DNA of 52,071 nt from Yanghanlia caeni (GTDB lineage Bacteria; Pseudomonadota; Gammaproteobacteria; Burkholderiales; Burkholderiaceae_B). A program made the translations under genes and the position numbers. Location of the stretch: positions 1 to 52,071 of the forward strand of contig JAUZQE010000020.1 in the NCBI GenBank assembly GCA_030733815.1. The letters run 5' to 3'. The notes under the pieces are model-generated. The model saw only the letters and a program-made list of their open reading frames with translations, did not search any database and was not told the DNA's origin. This document shows, piece after piece, positions 1 to 9,199 of this stretch (position 1 is its first letter; each line of letters opens with the position of its first letter).

Positions 1-41
1 AGCAATGCCGCCAGCAGCAGGAACCCACCGAAGCGACTCAT
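1..41 (-). CDS. Partial CDS start, possible signal peptide (5' end only)
   Basis: Reading leftward from the ATG at 41-39, 13 codons run off the window edge and translate to MSRFGGFLLLAAL. A basic residue followed by a hydrophobic run is what the start of a Sec signal peptide or a first transmembrane helix looks like. No convincing Shine-Dalgarno sequence is visible upstream and the rest of the gene is outside the window, so the function cannot be stated. It could also be a chance ORF. Confidence 0.3.
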   Translation of the reverse strand, partial: MSRFGGFLLLAAL

Positions 42-69
42 TCCGGCTCGATGCCGGGGTGGGCGCAGT

Positions 70-107
70 AGGAATCCCCCGACTTTAGACGGGGGAGGAT
101 GTCAATG
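70..107. mobile_element. IS200/IS605-type right-end hairpin, solitary remnant
   Basis: The segment holds arms TCCCCCG (75-81) and CGGGGGA (90-96) around an ACTTTAGA loop, flanked by GAAT on one side and GGATGTCAA on the other. From memory this matches the imperfect hairpin and flank at the right end of many IS200/IS605 (TnpA/TnpB) elements, which also forms the 3' end of their omegaRNA. An A-A mismatch (82/89) interrupts the inner stem. No tnpA or tnpB reading frame is next to it inside the window, so it would be a decayed or solitary end. It lies just past the gcdH stop and could now act as a transcription stop for that gene. Confidence 0.5.
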
Positions 108-116
108 AGCCGTGGC

Positions 117-1310
117 TCAGAAGAACGCCTGCAGACCGGTCTGCGCGCGGCCCAGAATTAGGGCGTGCACGTCGTGCGTGCCTTCGTAGGTGTTGACCAC
201 CTCGAGGTTGACCAGATGGCGCGCGACGCCGAATTCGTCTGAAATGCCGTTGCCACCCAGCATGTCGCGCGCCATGCGGGCGATGTCGAGCGCCTTGCCG
301 CAGGAATTGCGCTTCATGATCGACGTGATCTCGACCGCCGCGGTGCCTTCGTCCTTCATGCGACCCAGGCGCAGGCAGCCCTGCAGGCCCAGCGTGATCT
401 CGGTCTGCATATCGGCCAGTTTCTTTTGAATGAGCTGGTTCTGCGCCAGGGGGCGGCCGAACTGCTTGCGGTCGAGCGTGTACTGGCGTGCGGTATGCCA
501 GCAGGCTTCGGCAGCACCCAGCGCGCCCCAGGCAATGCCGTAGCGGGCCGAGTTCAGGCAGGTGAACGGCCCGCGCAGGCCGCTGACACCCGGCAGCATG
601 GCATCGGCCGGTACCTCGACCTCGTCCATCACGATTTCGCCGGTGATCGAGGCACGCAGGCCAACCTTGCCGTGAATGGCCGGTGCGCTCAGGCCCTTCA
701 TGCCCTTTTCGAGGAGGAAGCCGCGGATCTTGCCGTCGTCTTCGCCGCCCACCACCTTGCCCCACACCACAAAAACGTCGGCAATGGGGGAGTTCGTGAT
801 CCACATCTTGTTGCCGGTGAGGCGGTAGCCGCTGTCGGTCTTCACGGCGCGCGTTTCCATGCCGCCGGGATCGGAGCCGTGATTGGGTTCGGTGAGGCCG
901 AAGCAGCCGATCCATTCGCCGGAGGCCAGCTTGGGCAGATACTTGCGCTTCTGTTCCTCGCTGCCGAACTCGTTGATCGGCACCATCACCAGTGACGACT
1001 GCACGCTCATCATCGAGCGGTAGCCCGAATCGATGCGCTCGATCTCGCGGGCGATCAGGCCGTAGCTGACATAGTTCAGGCCGGCGCCCCCGTATGTTTC
1101 GGGAATGGTGGCACCGAGCAGGCCGAGCTCGCCCATCTCGCGAAAGATGGCCGGGTCGGTCTTCTCGTGGCGGAAGGCTTCGAGCACGCGCGGTGCGAGC
1201 TTGTCTTGCGCGTAGGCGTGTGCAGCGTCGCGCACCATGCGCTCTTCTTGCGTGAGCTGGGCGTCGAGAAGCAGTGGATCTTCCCAATGGAAGGCAGGCA
1301 TGGAGGACAT
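117..1310 (-). CDS. gcdH: Glutaryl-CoA dehydrogenase
   Basis: FAD-dependent acyl-CoA dehydrogenase that oxidises and decarboxylates glutaryl-CoA to crotonyl-CoA in lysine, tryptophan and benzoate degradation. The 397-residue product shows the family landmarks: the N-terminal FHWEDPLLL stretch typical of Gcd[16 protein letters not shown] in the FAD/substrate region, [14 protein letters not shown], and the C-terminal [15 protein letters not shown], whose Glu (about residue 376) is the catalytic base. The start at 1310 (MSSMPAF) is preferred over an upstream in-frame ATG because a CAGGAA Shine-Dalgarno sits about 8 bases before it and it matches the usual length. The gene is followed by the IS-like hairpin at 70-107. 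In related bacteria gcdH is often near a CoA-transferase or LysR gene; here its upstream neighbour is a ThDP enzyme on the same strand. Confidence 0.95.
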   Translation of the reverse strand: MSSMPAFHWEDPLLLDAQLTQEERMVRDAAHAYAQDKLAPRVLEAFRHEKTDPAIFREMGELGLLGATIPETYGGAGLNYVSYGLIAREIERIDSGYRSMMSVQSSLVMVPINEFGSEEQKRKYLPKLASGEWIGCFGLTEPNHGSDPGGMETRAVKTDSGYRLTGNKMWITNSPIADVFVVWGKVVGGEDDGKIRGFLLEKGMKGLSAPAIHGKVGLRASITGEIVMDEVEVPADAMLPGVSGLRGPFTCLNSARYGIAWGALGAAEACWHTARQYTLDRKQFGRPLAQNQLIQKKLADMQTEITLGLQGCLRLGRMKDEGTAAVEITSIMKRNSCGKALDIARMARDMLGGNGISDEFGVARHLVNLEVVNTYEGTHDVHALILGRAQTGLQAFF

Positions 1311-1378
1311 GTATTGGATTCCTGTATTCGGGTTATGGATCAATGTTCGTGGGCGGGCCGCGGCGTGCGGGCGGCGGC

Positions 1379-3073
1379 TCAGCCCTGCTGTGCCTGGCTG
1401 CGGATGCCGGAGAGCGTCTGGCTGGGCGTGATGGCTTCCGGATCGATCAGGCAGTGAAGAATGGCGGGCTTGCCGCTTTCGAGGGCACGGGCCAGTGCCG
1501 GCGCGAATTCCTCGGTGCGTTCCACGCGTTCGCCATGGCCGCCGAATGCGCGGGCATAGGCCGCGAAATTGGGGTTGCGCAGGGCCGTGGCGGAAATCCG
1601 CCCGGGGTAATGGCGTTCCTGATGCATGCGTATGGTGCCGTACATGCCGTTATCGATGACCAGCACCACGATCGGCAGCCCGTACTGGACGGCGGTGGCG
1701 AATTCCTGACCGTGCATCATGAAGCAGCCGTCGCCGGCAAAGCACACCACCGTTCGTTCGGGAAACGTGCGCTTGGCGCCTACGGCGGCAGGCAGCCCGT
1801 AGCCCATGGAACCGGAAGTGGGCGCCAGCTGCGTGCCGTAGCGCGTGAAACGGCGGAAGCGGTGCAGCCAGGTGGCGTAATTGCCCGCACCATTGCACAT
1901 AATGGCGTCTTCGGGCAGTACTTCGTTCAGGTGTGCCATGATCGGCCCCATTTGCAGGGTACCGGGGTGCGTGATGCCGGAAGGATCGCTCCATTTCAGG
2001 TAGCTGGCGCGCATGGCTTCCAGCGCCCCGGCCCAGGCGGCCGGCGCGGCAGGAGGCGCCAGGTCGGCAAGCGCGTGGCAGAAGGCGCGCGCGGACACGT
2101 TCACGGCTTCGTCGGCCACATATACCCGGTTGAGTTCCGACGGATCGGGATGCACGTGCACGAAATGCTGCTGCGGCACGGGAATGTCGAGCAGCGTGTA
2201 GCTCTGGCTGGGAATTTCGGAGAAGCGCCCGCCCAGCATGAGAATGAAATCGCTGTCGCGGATGAACTGCATGAGCTTGGGGTTGCCGCCCAGGCCGACA
2301 TCGCCGATGAAGCTCGGGTGCCGCGTGGAGAACAGCATCTGGCGGCGGAACTGCACCGCGACGGGAAGCTGCCAGCGCGATGCGAACGCCTCGAATTGGG
2401 TCACCGCCTCGGCGTTCCAGGTGCTGCCGCCCAGTATCGCCACCGGCTGACGGGCCTGCGACAGCCGTTCTGCGATGGCTTGCATCTGCCCGGGCATGGG
2501 CAGCGTGTCGGTGACGCGATAGCGGGGGGTGTTGGGCACCTGGGCCGTTTCGGTCAGCATGTCTTCGGGCAGGGCGATCACGACCGGGCCGGGCCGGCCC
2601 GACGTGGCCACGTGGAACGCGCGCGAAACCAGCTCGGGAATGCGTTCGACCTGATCGATTTCGGTGACCCATTTGGCCTGCGTACCGAACACGGCGCGGT
2701 AGTCCATTTCCTGGAAGGCCTCGCGCTCGCGCATGCCGCGTTCGATCTGGCCCACGAACAGGATGAGCGGCGTGGAATCCTGACTGGCGATGTGGATGCC
2801 GGCCAGCGCGTTGGCGGCGCCGGGGCCGCGGGTGACCATGCAGATGCCGGGTTCGCCGGTGAGCTTGCCATGCGCGTCGGCCATCATGGCGGCACCGCCT
2901 TCCTGGCGGCACACGGTGACGTTGATCTCGTGGTCGTGCAGGCCGTCGAGAACGGCCAGATAGCTTTCGCCGGGCACACAGAACACATGGCGCACTCCGT
3001 GCGCGGCCAGCTGATCGACGAGAATGTGTCCGCCCATTCTGGCGGAAGGCGTGGGTAGGGTAGCGTGATTCAT
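1379..3073 (-). CDS. Acetolactate-synthase-like ThDP-dependent enzyme
   Basis: A 564-residue member of the acetolactate synthase/benzoylformate decarboxylase family. The N-terminal PYR domain has the catalytic Glu in [12 protein letters not shown] (Glu58); the central domain follows; the C-terminal PP domain has the ThDP/Mg motif starting [10 protein letters not shown] (residue 447) and closing at VLVIDN about 25 residues later. ILV-type enzymes have the same plan, but no ilvN-like small subunit lies nearby and the gene is transcribed divergently from its own LysR regulator, which argues for a catabolic or specialised role rather than the main biosynthetic acetolactate synthase. Substrate is unknown from sequence. 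The start at 3073 (MNHATL) has GAGG just upstream and is where homology to the family begins; the longer open frame upstream is non-coding. Confidence 0.8.
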   Translation of the reverse strand: MNHATLPTPSARMGGHILVDQLAAHGVRHVFCVPGESYLAVLDGLHDHEINVTVCRQEGGAAMMADAHGKLTGEPGICMVTRGPGAANALAGIHIASQDSTPLILFVGQIERGMREREAFQEMDYRAVFGTQAKWVTEIDQVERIPELVSRAFHVATSGRPGPVVIALPEDMLTETAQVPNTPRYRVTDTLPMPGQMQAIAERLSQARQPVAILGGSTWNAEAVTQFEAFASRWQLPVAVQFRRQMLFSTRHPSFIGDVGLGGNPKLMQFIRDSDFILMLGGRFSEIPSQSYTLLDIPVPQQHFVHVHPDPSELNRVYVADEAVNVSARAFCHALADLAPPAAPAAWAGALEAMRASYLKWSDPSGITHPGTLQMGPIMAHLNEVLPEDAIMCNGAGNYATWLHRFRRFTRYGTQLAPTSGSMGYGLPAAVGAKRTFPERTVVCFAGDGCFMMHGQEFATAVQYGLPIVVLVIDNGMYGTIRMHQERHYPGRISATALRNPNFAAYARAFGGHGERVERTEEFAPALARALESGKPAILHCLIDPEAITPSQTLSGIRSQAQQG

Positions 3074-3086
3074 GCCCTCAAGGATA

Positions 3087-3121
3087 TGTGCACTGACGGC
3101 ACAAATCAATTGATAAAATTG
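3087..3121. promoter_or_regulatory. Divergent control region with LysR-type box
   Basis: Between the ThDP enzyme and the LysR gene lies a perfect dyad TGTGC-N7-GCACA (3087-3103), which contains the T-N11-A core bound by LysR-type regulators. A second dyad CAATT-N5-AATTG follows at 3107-3121. The placement between a divergent regulator/target pair is classic for a LysR-controlled promoter; the binding itself is inferred. Confidence 0.55.
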
Positions 3122-3175
3122 CACAATGTATTGCCTTATTTTCACGTACCGCGCACGGCGCGCGGCCCGCCGCCC

Positions 3176-4054
3176 ATGAGAAACGGAATTCCCAATCTTG
3201 CGGCGCTGCAGGCCTTCGAGGCGACCGCGCGGCTGGGCTCGTTTTCGCGCGCGGCCGATGAGCTTGCGCTCACGCACAGTGCCGTATACCGCCAGGTCGC
3301 GGGGCTGGAGGAGCGTCTGGGCGTGGCGCTGTTCACGCGCGTCAGACGCCGGGTCGTGCTGACCGATGCCGGGGCCGAGTACGCGGCGCGCATTCGGCAC
3401 CATCTGGAACAGCTTGAAAAGGACACCCTGGGCCTGATGTCGCGTTCCGGCCTGGGGCGTAATTTGCACGTGGCGGTGCTGCCCACGCTGGCCACCACGT
3501 GGCTGCTGCCCCGGCTCGCCGCCTTCAATCGGGTACACCCCGACATCACGGTCAGCCTGTCGGTGCGCACCCTGCCTTTCCAGTTCAAGGACCATCCCTT
3601 CGACGCCGCCATTTACCACGCCGAACGCATGTGGCCGGAAACCCGCGGGATCAAGCTGTTTGATGAGGAAGAACTGGTGCCGGTGTGTGCGCCGCACGTC
3701 GTCCAGGCGCATGAAGGGGGCGATCCCATGGCCGCACTGGTCCACCTGCATACGGCGTCGCGTCCCGACGCCTGGCGCCGCTGGTATCTGGCGCAGGGCC
3801 GCGATTATCCGCCGGCCATCAATGCGGGCCCGCGCTACGAGCTGTTCACCATGTCATTGGCCGCGGTGCGCGAGGGCATGGGTGTTGCTCTGGTGCCGCG
3901 CTTCATCGTGCACGATGCGCTGGCGAGCGGAGAGCTGGTCATGCCGGTGAACGCCTGTCTGCGCGTCGAAGAGGCCTATTTTTTCAGTCATCCGGTCAGC
4001 AACGAGCCGGGCGAGGCGCTGCTGGCACTGCAAGATTGGCTGGCCGGACGCTGA
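3176..4054 (+). CDS. LysR-family transcriptional regulator (GcvA-like)
   Basis: A 292-residue LysR regulator. The N-terminal winged helix-turn-helix spans roughly residues 6-66 (LAALQAFEATARLGSFSRAA, then SAVYRQVAGLEERLG), followed by the linker helix and a periplasmic-binding-like effector domain starting about residue 95. The closest family style is GcvA/AmpR-like (the PNLAALQAFEA beginning and the VCAPH segment). The ATG at 3176 is chosen because the HTH begins directly after it; the frame extends 37 codons further upstream but that stretch covers the promoter dyads. It is divergent to the ThDP enzyme gene and probably regulates it and itself; the effector is not predictable. Confidence 0.88.
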   Translation: MRNGIPNLAALQAFEATARLGSFSRAADELALTHSAVYRQVAGLEERLGVALFTRVRRRVVLTDAGAEYAARIRHHLEQLEKDTLGLMSRSGLGRNLHVAVLPTLATTWLLPRLAAFNRVHPDITVSLSVRTLPFQFKDHPFDAAIYHAERMWPETRGIKLFDEEELVPVCAPHVVQAHEGGDPMAALVHLHTASRPDAWRRWYLAQGRDYPPAINAGPRYELFTMSLAAVREGMGVALVPRFIVHDALASGELVMPVNACLRVEEAYFFSHPVSNEPGEALLALQDWLAGR

Positions 4055-4142
4055 GCCGTCTGCAGTATCATCGTCGCAGTCCAGAACTCGAACCGGCCCG
4101 GTTATCGTGCCCGAGCGCGCTGCGGCCGGCACAGGAGACCCC

Positions 4143-5909
4143 ATGCGTCTGTTCTCACGGAAGTACGCCCCCTGCCTGCTGGTTGCCGCGCTGGCGCTCA
4201 GCCCTCTTGCTGCAGGCGCCGCGCAAGAGGTGGTTGCCGCAGATCTGAACCCCGAAGCCGCGACGGTCTCGCACATCGAAAGCCGGCCGGTGGTGCGTGC
4301 ACCACGCTACATGGTGTCGGCGGCGAATCCGTTGGCGACTGCGGCCGGGGTCGAAATGCTCGAACAGGGTGGTTCGGTCATCGATGCGGCGATTGCTGCA
4401 CAGCTCGTACTGGGGCTGGTGGAGCCGCAGTCGTCGGGGCTCGGGGGTGGTGGCTTCGCTCTGGTCCACCGCGCAGGCGATTCCGCCATCCATGCCTACG
4501 ATGGGCGCGAAACGGCACCCGCTGCGGCCCGGCCCGACCGCTTTCTGAAGAACGGCACGCTGATGCCGTTTTTTGATGCGGTGGACAGCGGTCTGTCGGT
4601 AGGCACCCCGGGGCTGGTGCGCATGATGGGCGACATGCATGCCGCGCATGGCGTGCTGCCGTGGGCCACGCTGTTTCAGCCGGCGCTCAGGCTGGCGCGC
4701 GATGGCTTTCAGGTGTCGCCGCGCCTGCATGCACTGCTGCGCGACGCCGACACGCTGCGCAACAATGCTGCGGCTGCGGCCTATTTTTACGACGCGGAAG
4801 GTTCGCCCTGGCCCGTGGGCCACGTGCTGCGCAACCCCGATTACGCGCGCGTCTTGCAGACGCTGGCCGACGAAGGGCCCGACGCCTTTTATACCGGGCC
4901 GCTGGCGCGCGGCATGGTCGAGGCCGTGGCGTCGCATCCCGTGCCGGGCGATCTGACTGAAGCCGATCTGGCCGCGTATCGGGCACTGCGCCGTGAGGCG
5001 CTGTGCGCCGAGATCGGTGCCTACCGCTATTGCGGCATGCCGCCGCCCAGCTCCGGCGGGCTGGCCGTTCTGCAGATCATGGCGCTGCTGCAGCACACGC
5101 CCATCGCGCGGCTGCGTCCGGGTTCGGCAGAGGCCGTGCATTATTTTTCAGAAGCCGGCCGGCTTGCCTATGCCGATCGGGATGCCTATGTGGCCGATCC
5201 GGCATTTGTGCGCGTGCCCGTATACGGACTGCTCGACGACGACTATCTTGCCTCGCGCGCGGCGCTCATCCGGCCCGAACGCTCCATGGGGCGTGCCGAG
5301 CCCGGCGTGCCACCTGGCCTGATCGAGGCCCCGGCAGCCGAATCGGCGCTCGAGCTTCCTTCCACCACCCACCTTGTCGTGGCCGACCGCGACGGCAACG
5401 TTGTCACCATGACGTCGTCCATCGAGTTCGTGTTCGGCAGCAAGATCTTCGTGAATGGCTACCTGCTGAACAATCAGGTCACCGATTTTTCGCTCAGCCC
5501 CACTGACGATGCCGGGCGCCCCGCGGCCAACCGTGTCGAAGGCGGCAAGCGGCCGCGCAGTTCGATGTCGCCCATACTGGTTTTCAAGGGTGAGCAGCCC
5601 GTATTGGCGCTGGGCTCGCCGGGCGGCAGCGCGATCATCAATTACGTGGCCAAGACGCTGGTGGGCACATTGATGTGGGGCAAGAACATTCAGGCGGCCA
5701 TCGAGCTGCCCAACATGGGCAGCCGCAATCGGGCCACCGAAATCGAGCGCGGCACCCCACTCAGCCGCGCGATCGGTACCCTCAAAGCCATGGGCCATGA
5801 GGTGCGCGAGGTTGAGTATCCGAGCGGCGTGCATGGCGTCATGTGGACGCCCGAGGGGCTGGAGGGCGGGGCCGACCCGCGCAGGGAAGGCGTCGCGCGG
5901 GGCGGCTAG
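4143..5909 (+). CDS. ggt: Gamma-glutamyltransferase, periplasmic
   Basis: An N-terminal nucleophile hydrolase of 588 residues that cleaves the gamma-glutamyl bond of glutathione and related peptides. A signal peptide (MRLFSRKYAPCLLVAALALS, cut near AAGAAQ) targets it to the periplasm. The precursor self-cleaves before Thr408 in STTHLVVAD, giving the large and small subunits; Thr408 becomes the nucleophile. Other family marks are SSGLGGGGFALV, DGRETAP in the large subunit, and PRSSMSPILV and GSPGGSAIINYV in the small subunit. An AGGAG ribosome site 5 bases ahead fixes the start. A ChaC-like glutathione cyclotransferase lies 3.3 kb away, so two glutathione-breakdown enzymes share this region, although not in one operon. 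The gene is convergent with purU. Confidence 0.95.
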   Translation: MRLFSRKYAPCLLVAALALSPLAAGAAQEVVAADLNPEAATVSHIESRPVVRAPRYMVSAANPLATAAGVEMLEQGGSVIDAAIAAQLVLGLVEPQSSGLGGGGFALVHRAGDSAIHAYDGRETAPAAARPDRFLKNGTLMPFFDAVDSGLSVGTPGLVRMMGDMHAAHGVLPWATLFQPALRLARDGFQVSPRLHALLRDADTLRNNAAAAAYFYDAEGSPWPVGHVLRNPDYARVLQTLADEGPDAFYTGPLARGMVEAVASHPVPGDLTEADLAAYRALRREALCAEIGAYRYCGMPPPSSGGLAVLQIMALLQHTPIARLRPGSAEAVHYFSEAGRLAYADRDAYVADPAFVRVPVYGLLDDDYLASRAALIRPERSMGRAEPGVPPGLIEAPAAESALELPSTTHLVVADRDGNVVTMTSSIEFVFGSKIFVNGYLLNNQVTDFSLSPTDDAGRPAANRVEGGKRPRSSMSPILVFKGEQPVLALGSPGGSAIINYVAKTLVGTLMWGKNIQAAIELPNMGSRNRATEIERGTPLSRAIGTLKAMGHEVREVEYPSGVHGVMWTPEGLEGGADPRREGVARGG

Positions 5910-5932
5910 GCCGGGCGTCGGGCGGCGCGCGG

Positions 5933-6781
5933 TCAGTCGAACACCACCGTGCGCTGGCCGTTCAGCAGAATGCGATGTTCGACGTGCCAGCGTACGGCTC
6001 GCGCAAGCACCAGTGATTCCACGTCGCTGCCCACGCGGGTCAGCTCCTCGGCGCTCATGCCGTGATGCACCCGTTCGATGTCCTGCTCGATAATCGGGCC
6101 TTCGTCGAGATCGGCGGTCACGTAGTGGGCGGTGGCGCCGATGATCTTGACGCCACGCTCGTGGGCCTGATGATACGGACGGGCACCTTTGAAGCTGGGC
6201 AGGAAGCTGTGGTGAATGTTGATGGCGCGGCCGGCCAATGCCGAACACAGATCGTTCGACAGAATTTGCATGTAGCGCGCCAGAACCACCAGGTCCACCG
6301 CCTCGCGGCGTACCAGATCCAGAATCTGTCCCTCCTGCTCGGCGCGGGTCTCGGGGGTCACGGGCAGATAATGGAAGGGCAGGCCATACGAGCGTGAAAG
6401 GCTCTCGAAGTCGCGATGGTTCGACACCACGCCCACGATCTCGATGGGCAGCTGGCCGGCATGTGTGCGAAACAGCAGATCGTTCAGGCAGTGCCCCTGA
6501 CGGCTCACCAGCAGCAGTACGCGCGAGCGCCGGTCGTTGTCATACAGGTTGGCCTCCATGTCGAAGCGCTCGGCCACCGCTTTGAATTCTGCGCGCAGCC
6601 CCTGCAGGTCGACGGCCTCGGGCAGGCTGAAATGAACCCGCATGAAGAAGCGTCGTGCTTCCTCGTCGCCGAATTGCTGCGAATCGATGATGTTGCCCTG
6701 CTTTTGCAGCAGCCAGCCCGAAACGGCGTGAACGATACCCGTCTGATCGGGGCACGAGAGGGTGAGTATGTATTCCTTCAT
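5933..6781 (-). CDS. purU: Formyltetrahydrofolate deformylase
   Basis: Hydrolyses 10-formyltetrahydrofolate to tetrahydrofolate and formate, feeding purine synthesis and balancing one-carbon pools. The 282-residue protein has an N-terminal ACT domain (about residues 5-80, starting YILTLSCPDQTGIVHAVSG) and a formyltransferase-fold catalytic domain. The catalytic Asn-His-Asp triad is recognisable in INIHHSFLPSFKGARPYHQA and in TADLDEGPIIEQD. Length equals that of other PurU proteins. It is separated from the downstream ggt end by 23 bases (convergent) and from the upstream oxidoreductase by 38 bases on the same strand, so it may be the last gene of a short operon. Confidence 0.95.
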   Translation of the reverse strand: MKEYILTLSCPDQTGIVHAVSGWLLQKQGNIIDSQQFGDEEARRFFMRVHFSLPEAVDLQGLRAEFKAVAERFDMEANLYDNDRRSRVLLLVSRQGHCLNDLLFRTHAGQLPIEIVGVVSNHRDFESLSRSYGLPFHYLPVTPETRAEQEGQILDLVRREAVDLVVLARYMQILSNDLCSALAGRAINIHHSFLPSFKGARPYHQAHERGVKIIGATAHYVTADLDEGPIIEQDIERVHHGMSAEELTRVGSDVESLVLARAVRWHVEHRILLNGQRTVVFD

Positions 6782-6819
6782 TGAGAAACCATGTGTGTGC
6801 GTGATGGGATCCGCGCGCC

Positions 6820-7941
6820 TCAGCTAGTGCGCGGTGCTTCGGCCAGCGCAGCGGCCGCCGCACGGCCGATGGCAAGGCTGGCGGTAAGCCCGGGGGATTC
6901 GATGCCAAACAGGTTGAGCAGGCCCGGCACGCCGTGGGTCGCCGGCCCGGCAATGACGAAATCTGCGGCGGGTTCACCCGGTCCGACGATTTTGGGCCGG
7001 ATGCCCGTATACCCCGGCAGCAGCGCACCATCGGGCAGGGCGGGCCAGTAACTGCGTACCGCTGCATAAAAGGCGTCGGCGCGTTGCGGGTCGATGTCGT
7101 AATTCTCGCCCTGCACCCATTCGGTGTCGGGCCCGAACTTGGCCTGCCCCCCCAAGTCGACGGTAAGGTGCACCCCCAGGCCGGCGTTGTCGGGCATGGG
7201 GTAGATGAGACGACTGAATGGCGAGGGGCCCGACAAGGTGAAGTAGCTGCCCTTGCAGTAGTAGGCGGGCGGAATGCGGTCGGCGGGCTGGCCCGCCAGC
7301 TTGCGGGCGACGGCCGGGGCCGACAGGCCTGCCGCATTCACCACGCCGGCGGCCGTGAGGGCCATGCCTTCGGCGCCGCCGAACGACAGCAGGAATTCGC
7401 CATTATCGAGCACGCTGCCCGACACGAAAGGCGTGTTGAAGACGCATTGCGCGCCCGCATTTTCGGCATCGCCCTGCAGCGCCAGCATCAGGCCGTGGCT
7501 GTCGACGATACCCGTGGACGGCGAGACGAGCGCCGCATGGCAGGTGAGTGCCGGTTCCAGCTCGGCCGCCTCGCTCTCCGTAATCGCGTACAGGTCGTCG
7601 ACACCGTTGGCGCGCGCCTGTGCGGCGATGGCGGCAAGGCGGGCGGCCTGTGCGGCGTCGGCTGCAACGATCAGCTTGCCCAGGCGTTTGTGCGCAATGC
7701 CACGCTGTTCACAGTAGTCGTAGAGCAGCGCCTTGCCTTCGACGCACAGTCGGGCCTTCAGGCTGCCGGGCGGGTAATAGATGCCGGCGTGAATCACTTC
7801 CGAGTTGCGCGCGCTGGTGCCGGTGCCAATGCCTTCCGCGGCTTCGGCCACCAGCACTTCGCGCCCTGCCAGGGCAAGTTCGCGTGCGACCGCCAGCCCG
7901 ACGACGCCGGCACCGATGACGATGCAGTCAAGATCAGCCAT
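6820..7941 (-). CDS. FAD-dependent oxidoreductase, L-2-hydroxyglutarate dehydrogenase-like
   Basis: A 373-residue protein of the D-amino-acid-oxidase (DAO) superfamily. The N-terminus holds a dinucleotide-binding fold with [20 protein letters not shown], followed by the FAD motif [22 protein letters not shown], which is characteristic of the LhgO/L2HGDH group that oxidises L-2-hydroxyglutarate to 2-oxoglutarate. The C-terminal GYTGIRPK and [16 protein letters not shown] segments are also typical. The start at 7941 ([12 protein letters not shown]) is where the Rossmann fold starts. It is close to, and codirectional with, a flavin reductase-like gene and pdxH, which supplies the unrelated cofactor PLP. 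The exact substrate is an inference from family resemblance. Confidence 0.85.
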   Translation of the reverse strand: MADLDCIVIGAGVVGLAVARELALAGREVLVAEAAEGIGTGTSARNSEVIHAGIYYPPGSLKARLCVEGKALLYDYCEQRGIAHKRLGKLIVAADAAQAARLAAIAAQARANGVDDLYAITESEAAELEPALTCHAALVSPSTGIVDSHGLMLALQGDAENAGAQCVFNTPFVSGSVLDNGEFLLSFGGAEGMALTAAGVVNAAGLSAPAVARKLAGQPADRIPPAYYCKGSYFTLSGPSPFSRLIYPMPDNAGLGVHLTVDLGGQAKFGPDTEWVQGENYDIDPQRADAFYAAVRSYWPALPDGALLPGYTGIRPKIVGPGEPAADFVIAGPATHGVPGLLNLFGIESPGLTASLAIGRAAAAALAEAPRTS

Positions 7942-7969
7942 GTAGATACTTTGTGTTATTTGATGGGTG

Positions 7970-8491
7970 TCAGTGGCCCGAAAGGGGTTCGATGGAGGGC
8001 GTGAGATCGAAGTCGCCCGCATGGTAGACGAGCGGCTGGCTGTAGCGCCGGTCGCAGCGCTCGACCTGGCCGATGAACAGCGTGTGGTCGCCCGCCGGGT
8101 AGTGGGCATGATTCCAGCACTGAAACCACGCGGCGGTGTCCGTGCTGGCCAGCATGGGCACGCCATGCGGGCTGCGCGTCAGTGCAAGGTCGCGAAAGCG
8201 TTCTTCCTGACGCCCCGTGGCGAAGCGCCGGGCGAGGGGCAGCTGGCTGGCGGCCAGTACATGAATCACGTAGCGTTCGGCCTGCAGAAAATGCGGCAGG
8301 GCCGAGGCCGCGTTCGACAGCGACCACAACACCATGGGCGGCTCGAGCGATACGGTGTTGAAGGAGCTCACCGTCAGTCCCCAGGGGCGGCCGTCGGCGG
8401 TTTCGGTCGTGATGATGGTCACACCCGTGGCGAAGCGCCCGAGCGCCGAGCGAAAGAAGCGTTGGTCGAAATCCGGCGATTGAACGGTCAT
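7970..8491 (-). CDS. Flavin reductase-like (FMN-binding split-barrel) protein
   Basis: A 173-residue protein of the flavin reductase/HpaC family, which reduces FMN or FAD with NAD(P)H and often serves a two-component monooxygenase. It shows the family pattern [14 protein letters not shown] near residue 17, [20 protein letters not shown], and the C-terminal [11 protein letters not shown]. No partner monooxygenase lies next to it; the neighbours are a DAO-family oxidoreductase downstream (28 bases) and pdxH upstream (34 bases), all on the same strand. The biological partner is unknown. Confidence 0.85.
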   Translation of the reverse strand: MTVQSPDFDQRFFRSALGRFATGVTIITTETADGRPWGLTVSSFNTVSLEPPMVLWSLSNAASALPHFLQAERYVIHVLAASQLPLARRFATGRQEERFRDLALTRSPHGVPMLASTDTAAWFQCWNHAHYPAGDHTLFIGQVERCDRRYSQPLVYHAGDFDLTPSIEPLSGH

Positions 8492-8525
8492 GTAAGAATC
8501 TGGGGGTGTGGGCTAGGGGTTCTGC

Positions 8526-9155
8526 TTACGGGGCCAGGCGCTGCAACACCCATGCGTCACCCTGAAGCTCATAGGCCAGGCGGTCGTGCAGGCGCGAGGG
8601 CCGGCCCTGCCAGAACTCCACGCGGTGGGGCACGACCCGGTAACCGCCCCAATGCGGCGGCCGTTGCGGGTCGTCGCCCAGCTGGGCGGTGAGTTCGGCG
8701 TTGCGCGCTTCCAGCGCTTCGCGGGAAATCGGCTGGCTCTGGGGCGAAACCCAGGCGCCGATGCGCGAGCCCAGAGGCCGGCTGCGGAAATAGGCGTCGG
8801 ACTCTTCGGCCGTGGTTTTTTCGATGCGGCCCTCGATACGTACCTGGCGCTCGAGCGGCTGCCAGAAGAACAGCAATGCGGCCTGCGGGTGCGCGGCGAG
8901 ATCCCTGCCCTTGCGCGATTCGTAGTTCGTATAAAAAACGAATCCGTTCTCGTCGAAACCCTTGAGCAACACAATGCGCGCCGAGGGGGCCTGATCGGGG
9001 CCCACCGTTGCGAGTGTCATGGCATTGGGCTCGGCAACGCCGGCTTCGAGCGCCTGGGCGAACCATTGGGTGAACTGCTCGAAGGGCGTTCCGGCCATGC
9101 CGGATTCCAAAAGTTCGAATTTGCCGTATTTTTGGCGGAGGTCAGCGACGGACAT
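8526..9155 (-). CDS. pdxH: Pyridoxamine/pyridoxine 5'-phosphate oxidase
   Basis: FMN enzyme that makes pyridoxal 5'-phosphate from its pyridoxine and pyridoxamine phosphates. The 209-residue product has the conserved start YGKFELLES, the FMN/PLP-binding blocks [24 protein letters not shown] (split by position), and the C-terminal [14 protein letters not shown] motif that defines PdxH. The length is normal. It is 44 bases downstream of the ChaC-like gene and 34 bases upstream of the flavin reductase-like gene on the same strand. Confidence 0.95.
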   Translation of the reverse strand: MSVADLRQKYGKFELLESGMAGTPFEQFTQWFAQALEAGVAEPNAMTLATVGPDQAPSARIVLLKGFDENGFVFYTNYESRKGRDLAAHPQAALLFFWQPLERQVRIEGRIEKTTAEESDAYFRSRPLGSRIGAWVSPQSQPISREALEARNAELTAQLGDDPQRPPHWGGYRVVPHRVEFWQGRPSRLHDRLAYELQGDAWVLQRLAP

Positions 9156-9199
9156 GGCTCGTTTTCAAAGGTGATGACGGGATGGGAACGGATTGATGG

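Noticed and set aside
1274-3058. 594-codon plus-strand open frame
   Set aside because: It runs antisense through the ThDP enzyme gene; composition is typical of a high-GC shadow and shows no family motif.
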